61,243 nucleotides of DNA from positions 1 through 61,243 of the forward strand of contig CAMDJP010000012.1 of assembly GCA_945900775.1 (NCBI GenBank), read 5' to 3'. This stretch comes from Akkermansia muciniphila. Lineage in GTDB: Bacteria > Verrucomicrobiota > Verrucomicrobiia > Limisphaerales > SIAT01. Below, piece by piece: positions 27,408 to 35,434 of the stretch (within the stretch, counting starts at the first letter, position 1; every line of letters starts with the position of its first letter). Position numbers and translations under genes: made by a program. The notes beneath the pieces were generated by a model, which was given only the letters and a program-made list of their open reading frames with translations, ran no database searches and was not told the origin of the DNA.

Positions 27408-28244
27408 GTGATTGTTTTTATCAACGGCCGATTCGTTCCGGAAGCGGAAGCCGTTGTCTCCGTTTTTGATCGTGGCTTCCTTTATGGCGACGGCCTGTTT
27501 GAGACAACACGTGTCCTCGGTGGACGTCCATTTATCTGGGATCGCCATCTCGCGCGTTTCCGGCGCGGTGCAGAACTCCTTCATTTGACCGTTCCATTTA
27601 CAAATGCCGAGCTGACCGGTTTTGTTAGCGAACTTATCGAGCGAAACCAGACGTCGGAGGCCGTGCTGCGCTTGAACCTCTCACGCGGCTCCGGCCCACG
27701 CGGCTATTCGAGCAAAGGCTGCGAAAAGCCCACCCTCGTAATCTCGCTCCATCCAGCACCCGTTGAGGGAAATCGAAAGCCACTCAATCTGGTCACTTCA
27801 ACTCATCGACTCGCGCCCGGTGATGCGATGGCCCACGCCAAGACCGCGAGCAAACTCCCATACATCCTCGCTCGGGCCGAGGCCGAGGCCTGCGGTGCAG
27901 ATGAGGCGCTGCTGCTCAACACGAATGGCGAAGCCGTTGAAGGTGCAGGGGGTAATCTCTTCTGGATTTCGAGCAGCAGCATTTTCACACCCTCCCTCAC
28001 GAGTGGCACGCTCGCGGGCGTCACGCGCGGCTTCGTGCTCGAACTATGTCAACGCCTCAACCTGACGGCGGCCGAGACTATTATCTCCGCAGCACAACTA
28101 CACGCCACCGAAGGACTCTTTCTCACCAATAGCGTTCAAGGCGTCGTCGAAGTATCATCACTCGATGGCCGGACAATCCCCGCGTCGCCGGTCACGGCTC
28201 GATTACGCGCTGCTTACGAGGAAGCGGTTCGCGCGGGCCATTGA
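27408..28244 (+). CDS. Class IV aminotransferase/4-amino-4-deoxychorismate lyase-like protein
   Basis: PLP enzyme of fold type IV, 278 residues from a GTG at 27408 (VIVFINGRFVPE). Family marks are FDRGFLYGDGLFETTRV, the PLP lysine in HAKTASKLPYILARAEA, EALLLNTNGEAVEGAGGNLFWI, and TSGTLAGVTRGFVLEL. The family includes branched-chain aminotransferase, D-amino-acid aminotransferase and PabC; the short length and GGNLF pattern fit PabC best, but substrate cannot be fixed from sequence. An earlier in-frame GTG at 27384 is possible. It follows the DUF1501 gene by about 40 bases and may share its transcript. Confidence 0.82.
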   Translation: MIVFINGRFVPEAEAVVSVFDRGFLYGDGLFETTRVLGGRPFIWDRHLARFRRGAELLHLTVPFTNAELTGFVSELIERNQTSEAVLRLNLSRGSGPRGYSSKGCEKPTLVISLHPAPVEGNRKPLNLVTSTHRLAPGDAMAHAKTASKLPYILARAEAEACGADEALLLNTNGEAVEGAGGNLFWISSSSIFTPSLTSGTLAGVTRGFVLELCQRLNLTAAETIISAAQLHATEGLFLTNSVQGVVEVSSLDGRTIPASPVTARLRAAYEEAVRAGH

Positions 28245-28276
28245 TAATCCGTCGCCGAACCCAGAGAACCACTTGC

Positions 28277-28846
28277 ATGATGGACCGTTCGCTCCAGGAC
28301 CCGCTGCTAATCCTGAAACCGCTCTTTGCCGGAAGCGAATTGCCTGCACTCGGCCCCGCATCTCGAGTCAGCCGCATGCCGCTTGCTGAATTGAACCGCC
28401 AACTCGACGATGCCTTGAAGCGTGCTAATCTGCCCGCCACCGCGCAGGCGCTCGTCCGCTCCGCCGCTCTGCTCTGGCACGACCACCTCGACGAATCTCA
28501 CACGCTCTCGCAATCGATCGAGTCGCCAGATGGCAGTTTTCTCCACGGCATCATGCACCGCCGCGAACCGGACTACGCGAACGCGAAATACTGGTTCCGC
28601 CGCGTCGGCACGCACCCCTGTTTCTCTGAGATTGGACGCCTGGGGGGCGGCCTGCTCGATTCAATCGGCCAAGGCAATCTCAAGCGGTTGCTACTCCCCA
28701 ATGACCGCTGGGACCCGTTTGCGTTCGTCGATTCCGTCGAGCGCGCCGCAAGCAACCGCTCTCTCGCAGATTGCGACCTCTCATTGCGCCAACTCCAACA
28801 AGTGGAATTCGAAGTCCTGTTCGAACATTTCTGCCGGCTGCACTAG
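28277..28846 (+). CDS. Conserved protein of unknown function (HDHLDESH / HRREPDYANAKYW motifs)
   Basis: A 189-residue soluble protein without signal peptide or membrane segment. The most striking segment is LLWHDHLDESHTLSQ followed by GSFLHGIMHRREPDYANAKY and RVGTHPCFSEI; these His-, Asp- and Arg-dense blocks look like a conserved active or metal site, and I associate similar sequences with PVC-group hypothetical proteins. No named family or reaction was recognised. Two adjacent ATGs (28277 and 28280) could start it, and a TTG at 28241 would overlap the previous stop. It is followed 18 bases later by the shortened AEC gene. Confidence 0.7.
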   Translation: MMDRSLQDPLLILKPLFAGSELPALGPASRVSRMPLAELNRQLDDALKRANLPATAQALVRSAALLWHDHLDESHTLSQSIESPDGSFLHGIMHRREPDYANAKYWFRRVGTHPCFSEIGRLGGGLLDSIGQGNLKRLLLPNDRWDPFAFVDSVERAASNRSLADCDLSLRQLQQVEFEVLFEHFCRLH

Positions 28847-28864
28847 CTCAACCTATTTCCACGA

Positions 28865-29224
28865 GTGAAAGAGTTTCTGCCCATCCTCTGCGCCGTCCTG
28901 CCAATCTTTCTCCTCGCCGGCGCAGGAGTGCTGACCCGCCGCCGCGAATGGCTCACCGAGGAGGCTGATCGTGGCCTGCTGCGGCTGGGGGTGCTGCCAG
29001 TGGCCTTCCTGCTTGTGGCGAAGTTCGCCCCGCTGCCCTTGGAATTGAAACGTGTGCTGGTCCTGCAAGCAGCGATGCCCGCCGCGGTCTTCCCTCTGAT
29101 TATAACCAAACACTACGGCGGCGATACCATCACCGCTATGCGCGTAATCATCGGCACCTCTGCCGTCGCCATCGTCACAATCCCCCTCTGGATTCGTTTC
29201 GGGATTAAGTTCGTGGGCCTCTGA
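28865..29224 (+). pseudogene. AEC (auxin efflux carrier) family transporter with large internal deletion
   Basis: The 119-residue frame joins the start of an AEC permease (LPIFLLAGAGVLTRRREWLTEEADRGL, residues 6-38) directly to the family C-terminus (LPVAFLLVAKFAPLPLELKRV then VLVLQAAMPAAVFPLIITKHYGGD and IPLWIRFG). Full AEC transporters have about 300 residues and ten membrane segments; here about 180 residues and most segments are missing, yet the frame is intact. The start is a GTG at 28865. It is most likely a non-functional remnant, although a small three-helix membrane protein could still be made. It is convergent with the CobA-HemD gene. Confidence 0.7.
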
Positions 29225-29249
29225 AGCCCCACGCCAACGCGTATGCGGC

Positions 29250-30776
29250 TCAGCGTCTTGCCGCCTTCTCCAGCGCGGCAATCATCCCGTCAATCGTGTG
29301 CGGAGCGGCTTCGATTGATGGTTTGAGATTCAGTGCAACCAGGGCCTTGCTAGTCTCGGGGCCGATGGAGAGCAGGCGCGTCTTCGGGAACTTAGCCAAA
29401 TGCTTCGGCAGGTCGAAGCGCGCGTGGAAACTCTCCACCGCCGAACTGCTGGCGAATGTAATCCAGTCTGCGCCTTCCTCCTCGAGCCGCGCCGCCGTGC
29501 CGGTGAGGTCCTCCGTCTCTGGGACGGTGCGATAGACGGCGACGTCGTCGACGATTGCGCCCATCTCCTCCAGCTGCTTCGGCAGTTCAGGGTTCGCCAC
29601 CTCGGCGCGCAACAACAGCAATCGCAAGTTCTCCACACTCTCGCAGTCAGCAATGGCCTTCCCTACTGCCTTGGCGACATACTGCTCAGGCATCGCATCC
29701 ACGCGCAGGTGCAACTCGCGTAGCTTTGCCGCAGTAGCGGGGCCGATGGCTCCTAGTCTCACGTTGCCTATGGCACGCAGATCGTCATGGGCCTTGAAGA
29801 AATAATCGAAGAAGGCCGTAACCCCATTCGGACTTGTGAAGATAATCCAATCGTACTCGCCGAGGCCGGCGAGCGCCTCGACTAGAGACTGCTTATCGCT
29901 TGGCGGGACGATTTTGATTGTCGGTATCTCTAGCACTTCCCCGCCGGACTCGATCAAGCGCGCCGAAAGCTGGCTCGATTGCTCGCGCGTGCGAGTGACG
30001 ACGATGCGTTGTCCAAAGAGCGGTCGGCGCTCGAACCAGTTCAGCTTCGTTCGAAGGCTCACCACGCCGCCAATGATGGTCACCGCCGGCGCGGCGAAGT
30101 TCGCCTTCTCCGCGATGTCAGCGATGGTCGCAAGCGTGCCCTCAATCACCTGCTGACGACCAGTCGTGCCCCAGCGGATCATCGCCACGGGCGTCTGCGC
30201 ATCCCCGCCGTTTGTCACAAGTTCGCTGGCAATCTGTCGAATACGCTCCACACCCATTAGCACAACCTTTGTGCCGGAGTCCTTCGCCAACCGCGCCCAA
30301 TCGAGGTTGCTGACTTCCTTCGTCGGGTCTTCGTGCCCGGTCAACACGGTGAAACTGGAACAATGGTCGCGGTGCGTGATGGGAATGCCGGCGTAGTTAC
30401 CAGCGGCGACGACGGAAGAGATCCCCGGCACGACCTCGAACGCTACGCCGGCTGCCACGAGTTCCTCAGCTTCTTCACCGCCACGCCCGAACACATAGGG
30501 ATCACCGCCTTTGAGTCGCACGACGCGCTTGCCTTCCTTCGCTTTCGCGACGAGCAATTTGTTCAAATCCTCCTGCGGAATGGCGTGTGCTTTGGCGCGC
30601 TTGCCGCCGTAGATGAACTCAGCAGTGCTCGGCGCGAGGCGGAGCAAGTCGGGGTTCACGAGCGCGTCGTACACCACCACGTCTGCGCGCTGGAGCAATT
30701 CGGCACCGCGCATCGTGAGCAGACGGGCGTCACCTGGACCTGCGCCAACGAGATATACCACACCTTTTGAACTCAT
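29250..30776 (-). CDS. Uroporphyrinogen-III C-methyltransferase/uroporphyrinogen-III synthase fusion
   Basis: A 508-residue fusion of two tetrapyrrole enzymes. Residues 1-245 are SUMT (CobA-type): VYLVGAGPGDARLLTMRG, VVYDALV, RLKGGDPYVFGRGGEE, VVPGISS and AAPAVTIIGGVV. Residues about 255-508 are a HemD-type uroporphyrinogen-III synthase: GQRIVVTRTREQSSQL, WIIFTSPNGVTAF, ADWITFASSSAVESF and LLSIGPETSKAL. The enzyme would close the tetrapyrrole ring and then methylate it to precorrin-2 on the way to sirohaem. CobA-HemD fusions are known in several phyla. It stands alone here, convergent with the AEC remnant. Confidence 0.94.
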   Translation of the reverse strand: MSSKGVVYLVGAGPGDARLLTMRGAELLQRADVVVYDALVNPDLLRLAPSTAEFIYGGKRAKAHAIPQEDLNKLLVAKAKEGKRVVRLKGGDPYVFGRGGEEAEELVAAGVAFEVVPGISSVVAAGNYAGIPITHRDHCSSFTVLTGHEDPTKEVSNLDWARLAKDSGTKVVLMGVERIRQIASELVTNGGDAQTPVAMIRWGTTGRQQVIEGTLATIADIAEKANFAAPAVTIIGGVVSLRTKLNWFERRPLFGQRIVVTRTREQSSQLSARLIESGGEVLEIPTIKIVPPSDKQSLVEALAGLGEYDWIIFTSPNGVTAFFDYFFKAHDDLRAIGNVRLGAIGPATAAKLRELHLRVDAMPEQYVAKAVGKAIADCESVENLRLLLLRAEVANPELPKQLEEMGAIVDDVAVYRTVPETEDLTGTAARLEEEGADWITFASSSAVESFHARFDLPKHLAKFPKTRLLSIGPETSKALVALNLKPSIEAAPHTIDGMIAALEKAARR

Positions 30777-30836
30777 CCCGCGAAGTCTAACTTTGGACCG
30801 CTACGGTCGCAATGAACAAGAAAGGCAACTGGAGAA

Positions 30837-32225
30837 TCAGTTCGCCAACCCGAGGAGGCTGGATCTGAGAAAGAACATCAGCAACCCCACGACCACGGCA
30901 AGGATGACCCAATAAACAAACGTAGCGCCGGGAAGCGGCTTGCCGTTTTCTTCCCGGATTTCACGAGGCCTGATTGTCTGCACCTCTTCCCGAACATAAA
31001 CCATCTGGTAATCATCTTCCGAAGTTGAGGCTGGAATTTTTTTGGAGGTCACCGTAGGCGCAGGAGTTGAAAGCGTACCTTTCAGCCGGTTCGCCACCTC
31101 GACCGCTGTTTGGGGACGGTGGGCTGGCGTCTTGGCGAGGCAATCCATAATCACCGATTCAACATTGCGTGGCACCTCGTTAGCAACGCCCCGCTCGGCA
31201 AGCCCTTGCGACAAAGGGTCGGGCTCAAGGGTCCGAACTTGATGCATTAAATCACCCCTGTGAAACGGCGGCTTGCCGGTCAACAATTCGTAGAGTGTCG
31301 CGCCGAGGGCATAGATGTCATCGGTCGGTTGCGGCGATCGTCCATCCATCTGCTGCGGGCTCATGTAACTCAGTGTGCCACTGATAGTGCGGCAGAGCGT
31401 GACGCGTGTGACGGAGTCGCTGATGCTCGCAGCGAGGCCGAAGTCAGCCAGTTTCAGCTGCCCATCGGCATCGAGCATCATGTTGGCTGGCTTGAGATCG
31501 CGATGGATCACCTTGCGCCGATGCGCGTAATCGAGCGCGTCGCAAAGCTGCTCCGCCATTGGGCTCAACTCGGCCCAGGCAAACACCCCGTTTGGTTGCT
31601 GAGTCCGCAACACGCTGAGATTCGGCCCGCCGATGTATTCCATCATCAGGAACGGCATCTCACCGTGTTGATGGACGAGATCGTGTACGCGGATGATATT
31701 CGGATGCGTGAGCCGGCGACACTTTAGCGTTTCCTGCTTCAACTCACCCAAGGCCACGGGGTCATCTGAAATCTCGCGCGGTAGAAACTTGAGCGCGACC
31801 TAATCGCGCAACTGCAAATCTTCCGCCAACCAAACGACGCCCATTCCGCCACGTCCCAACTGCTCAGCGAGACGATAGCGGCCGTTACCGACTTCCTTGC
31901 CAATGATTAATTCACCTTCGAAGGCATCCGGCTCGACGCTGATTTCCACGTTGCCCAACCGCAATTTGCGCGCCGGCGGGAGCTTCACACGACCGCGGAT
32001 TGTCGCGCCGTCGAGAAACGTGCCCGACGTACTGCCGAGATCTTCCACCTCGATACCACGGTCAGAGATTATCAGCCTTGCGTGGCGGCGAGAAACCTCC
32101 TCGCTATCCACAAGAATCGCGCACGCGCTATCGCGTCCAACCAAGTGCTCGCCCGCACCGATTAGATATCAGCCCAGCACGCGCCCATCTTTTGACACGA
32201 TAATTTTGGCCGATGAATTCGACAT
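30837..32225 (-). pseudogene. FHA-Ser/Thr protein kinase gene interrupted by two in-frame stop codons
   Basis: One continuous 463-codon frame from ATG at 32223-32225 reads as an FHA domain (GAGEHLVGRDSACAILVD, SRRHARLI), a glycine-rich loop (LGRGGMGVVWLAED), the catalytic-lysine strand VALKFLP, HRDLKPANMM, DFG, an activation segment with MSPQQ, and a C-terminal membrane helix (VYWVILAVVVGLLMFF). It is broken by TGA at codon 19 (32169-32171) and TAG at codon 142 (31800-31802), the latter one codon before VALK. No frameshift is present. The intact paralogue at 32502-34754 aligns across both stops. Translated in pieces, neither product would hold a complete kinase domain. Confidence 0.82.
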
Positions 32226-32501
32226 GGCTTTCTCAAAATCCCAAAGCCCTCAACGAAATCAGAGCCCTTGCGACCGGGGTTATCCGACCTTGTGAAAACT
32301 TCGGCGACAAATCCGGCAGAAAGGTGCGCCGGCACGAAAGGTCAGAACACTTCCTTGTGTTTCCGAAACCCAGCGTCCGTGCCGGCGCACTACAGCTTTC
32401 GAAAGATTAGTCGACCACCACGATGGAAACTTTAGGACTATTTTAGAAACTCAGCCGAACTAAGAAATCGGATCGGAGAATTCGGCCGCCGAGAGAGCTT
32501 C
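32226..32501. other. Intergenic region between the two FHA-kinase genes
   Basis: This 276-base stretch has no convincing coding frame. It must hold the promoter of the broken kinase gene. It contains a 13-base inverted repeat (annotated separately) and the palindrome CTTTCGAAAG at 32396-32405. Confidence 0.6.
32324..32390. repeat. Perfect 13-bp inverted repeat between kinase genes
   Basis: GTGCGCCGGCACG at 32324-32336 is the exact reverse complement of 32378-32390, with 41 bases between the arms. It could form a hairpin in the 3' untranslated region of the intact kinase transcript or be a protein-binding site upstream of the broken kinase gene. There is no T tract, so it is not a simple terminator. 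Confidence 0.6.
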
Positions 32502-34754
32502 TTACTCCGCCTTCAGGCTCAAACTGTGCTTGCCGCCGGCGGCGATAGCTGACATTGGACTGAGTGCGAATGGGATTTTTGACTGTCCTGATGAGTTGTC
32601 TCCCCATGCAATCACCTTGCCGGCGCGTGTCAGCGCGAGGCTATGGGTGTCGCCTGCCGCGATAGCCTGAACATCCCGCAGTTCTTTCGGCACGTTCGTC
32701 TGCCCATTGTCGTTGTTTCCCCATGCCGCGACCGTGCCATCACGTTTGAGAGCGAGAAAATGATTTTGGCCCACTGCCACGGTCTGAATGTCCGCCAGAG
32801 TTCTGGGCGCAGTGTTCTCAGCCGGCTTGCTGCGATGCCACGCGAGCACGCTGCCGTCGAGCATTACTGCCGCATTCTGCTCGCCGCCTGCAGCAATTTC
32901 ACGAATCAAACCCGCACCCGTCGGCCAAGTCGCTGGGGTTGCGCCTTTCTCGGGAAGCACTTCGTAAAGCTTGCCTTCCTTCGTGAGCGCAAGCACTCGT
33001 GAAGCACCGGCGGCGATCTTCACCACGTTCGTCAAATCCGGGGGCGAATAGGGCGGCAAGCCCTTCTTCTCGCGTTCCTTGCCTTTCTCCTTCTCTTTCG
33101 ACTCTGCCAGTTTCTCTGCGTTCTTTTCAGCCAAATCCTCCCAAGCCTTTCCCCAGATAGCGATACGGCCACTGCGGAGGAGGACCGCACAGAATTCGTC
33201 GCCCGCAGCAATTGCCGTGATGTCACGCGCCGTCAACGTGGGTCGGAGAGATTTGTGCTTCATCACGCTCCAGATGATCACATTCCCTTCGCCGTTCAGC
33301 GCCATGCTGTGCGTCTTTCCGGCGGCAATGGCACGCACCGCGCCAAGATTGTGTGGCGCGCGAACTTGCCCCTGATCATCGCTGCCCCATCCAAAGACGG
33401 AAAAGGAACTTCGTGCGGCGAAGAGAAAATAAAAGAATGCTCCCACCGCTAGACCCACGACGACCAGTGCCATCAGGATACGAAAAACCCAAATCTGCTT
33501 GGCGGTAATGACGGGCTTGATTTCACGAATCTTCGCCGGCGTGGCGGTCGGCTTTTTCTTGGCTGCCACTGCACGGGCCATCGCCCCACCGTATGTTGTC
33601 TCCAGACTCGATATTCCCAACCAGTCGGCCACAGCCTGCGCGCTGAGTGGACGCTGCTCCGGATCCTTCGCGAGGCAGGCCATTACCATCGCACACACAT
33701 CCGAAGGCACGTCGTTCTGGATGCGAAACCGAGCGAGCCGTTTCTCAATTGGCTCGGGCGCTTCATTTAGCACCTGATTCACGAGATCACCGGTGTAAAA
33801 TGGCGGACGGCTCGTTAGCAAATCGTAAAGCGTGGCACCAAGAGCGTAGATATCATCGGCCACACTGGGCGGATGACTCTGCATTTGCTGGGGACTCATG
33901 TAGAGAAGCGTGCCGCCGCCCACGCTTCCCGATTGTCCAACGCGCGATTCATTCAAGACCGCCGCCACACCAAAATCGGCCAAGCGGACGTGGCCGGTTT
34001 CATCAATCATCAGATTAGACGGCTTCAAGTCGCGATGCACCACGCCTTGGCGATGCGCGTAATCCAAGGCTGAACACAATTGTTGCACGAGTGGCTCGAG
34101 ATGATCCCATCGGATGAATTGGCCTTCGGACCGCGCCTTCATATCCGCCATATTCTGGCCGTCGATATATTCCATCGAAATCACCGGACCCTCGTCTGGA
34201 GGGCAAACAAGATCGTGTATCCGCACGATGTTGGGATGGGTCAGGCGACGACTTTTGAGCACCTCCGCCCGCATCTCAGAAAGCGTGAGTGCATCGGCGA
34301 AAACCTCCTCGGGAAGCAGTTTGACGGCAACGTTGGAATCCAAATCGCGATCATGAGCCAACCAGACCACTCCCATCCCACCGCGGCCGAGTTCCTTCAA
34401 CAAGGTAAACCGACCGTGACCGACCTTACGCGCGAACTGGTCCGATGCCGATGCGGTAGTCTCTGCGGCCACTTGGATAAGCACCCTGCCGAGCTGAAGA
34501 GATTGGGCTGGGGTGAATGAGGTGCGTTCTGAGACGAATTGGCCGTCCAGAAATGTCCCCTCGACGCTGGCCAAATCCTCCACAGCGAGACCTTCTTGAC
34601 CAACAATCAGCGTCGCGTGATAACTGGAAATGGCGTCGGTCCGCAGAATGATGGAACAGTCTTCAGCCTTGCCCATCAGGTATTCGCCGGGCTCCAAGAG
34701 GTATTGGCCGAGGACAACGCCATCCTCATAGGCGATTACGTGGAGTGGGTTCAC
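32502..34754 (-). CDS. FHA-Ser/Thr protein kinase with membrane helix and RCC1-like repeats
   Basis: A 750-residue receptor-like kinase. The FHA domain covers about 17-95. The kinase domain covers about 116-385, with GRGGMGVV at 123-130, catalytic lysine K145, HRDLKPSN at 240-247 and DFG at 260-262. One membrane helix spans about 421-446. The C-terminal 300 residues hold RCC1-type propeller repeats (IAAGKTHSMALNGEG, WGNNDNGQTNVP, IAAGDTHSLALTRAGKVIAWG, AAGGKHSLSLKAE), presumably on the outside. A Lys/Glu-rich insertion lies near residue 545-565. It probably senses an external ligand and phosphorylates FHA-recognised targets. It is a paralogue of the broken kinase just downstream. Confidence 0.9.
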   Translation of the reverse strand: MNPLHVIAYEDGVVLGQYLLEPGEYLMGKAEDCSIILRTDAISSYHATLIVGQEGLAVEDLASVEGTFLDGQFVSERTSFTPAQSLQLGRVLIQVAAETTASASDQFARKVGHGRFTLLKELGRGGMGVVWLAHDRDLDSNVAVKLLPEEVFADALTLSEMRAEVLKSRRLTHPNIVRIHDLVCPPDEGPVISMEYIDGQNMADMKARSEGQFIRWDHLEPLVQQLCSALDYAHRQGVVHRDLKPSNLMIDETGHVRLADFGVAAVLNESRVGQSGSVGGGTLLYMSPQQMQSHPPSVADDIYALGATLYDLLTSRPPFYTGDLVNQVLNEAPEPIEKRLARFRIQNDVPSDVCAMVMACLAKDPEQRPLSAQAVADWLGISSLETTYGGAMARAVAAKKKPTATPAKIREIKPVITAKQIWVFRILMALVVVGLAVGAFFYFLFAARSSFSVFGWGSDDQGQVRAPHNLGAVRAIAAGKTHSMALNGEGNVIIWSVMKHKSLRPTLTARDITAIAAGDEFCAVLLRSGRIAIWGKAWEDLAEKNAEKLAESKEKEKGKEREKKGLPPYSPPDLTNVVKIAAGASRVLALTKEGKLYEVLPEKGATPATWPTGAGLIREIAAGGEQNAAVMLDGSVLAWHRSKPAENTAPRTLADIQTVAVGQNHFLALKRDGTVAAWGNNDNGQTNVPKELRDVQAIAAGDTHSLALTRAGKVIAWGDNSSGQSKIPFALSPMSAIAAGGKHSLSLKAE

Positions 34755-34881
34755 TGTGCCGTTCTTTCTAACGCCTCGGCTAGTCGAGAACCAGATATTT
34801 CACTCGAGCAAACCCTGTGAGGCAACAGGCACTCAATCAATCGCAGCGGCGCAAGCCTCGTATCGCGAGCCTCCAAATACT

Positions 34882-35280
34882 TTATCCCTTGGGCACAACC
34901 CGTGCGGCAGAGGCCAACTCGAAGTATTTGCTGTTCGATTCGGCCAATCGCCGCGCCAGCATCTTGGCCACAAAGAGCACCGTCTCCGGATGGGTGCGCA
35001 TGAAATCCTCCACATCGCGTACGATGTACACGGTACACGGTTCTACAACACGCACCGACGCCGTGTAGGGAGAGCCGAGCAGTGCTGCCATCTCGCCGAA
35101 GAGCGCCCCGCGGTCGGCGCATAAGGCGATACGGCGACTCCCCTGCAACACCTCCACCGAACCCTTCGCCAGCACGAAAAGTTTCTTGCCCTCCTCTCCT
35201 TGACGGATGATGTATTCGCCCGTCGCGAAGCTCTTCTCCTCTTCGTAGAAAAACGTCAGCCCATAAAACGTCTTTTGCAT
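34882..35280 (-). CDS. Stand-alone cyclic-nucleotide-binding-fold protein
   Basis: A 132-residue single cNMP-binding domain, with GEYIIRQGEEGKKLFVLAKGSVEV at the N-terminal half and the phosphate-cassette region LFGEMAALLGSPYTASVRV at 60-78. FGE is intact, but the arginine that normally contacts the cyclic phosphate is replaced by Y72, so cAMP binding is doubtful. There is no DNA-binding helix-turn-helix as in CRP. The ATG at 35278-35280 is chosen; the frame is open upstream but unlike the family. It lies 127 bases upstream of the kinase gene on the same strand and is divergent from the cyclase gene. Confidence 0.85.
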   Translation of the reverse strand: MQKTFYGLTFFYEEEKSFATGEYIIRQGEEGKKLFVLAKGSVEVLQGSRRIALCADRGALFGEMAALLGSPYTASVRVVEPCTVYIVRDVEDFMRTHPETVLFVAKMLARRLAESNSKYFELASAARVVPKG

Positions 35281-35434
35281 AAGACACAAATCGCCGCAGA
35301 ACCTGGCTACTGAACCAGAACGCCGACGAAAGTCGAGTGCTTTGCCATTTCGGCGTTGCAATCCGGAGCCTTTTCCAAGTTTATTAATCTTGTGCTACAG
35401 CGATGGGCTGGAGTGCCGTCCGCACGAATGACCG

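Noticed and set aside
32169..32171. Selenocysteine TGA in the broken kinase gene
   Set aside because: No SECIS-like hairpin is obvious after the TGA, the site is in an FHA strand without Cys function, and a second stop (TAG) is also present.
32213..32410. 65-codon plus-strand frame between the kinase genes
   Set aside because: No domain and no ribosome site; it overlaps the start of the broken kinase gene on the other strand.
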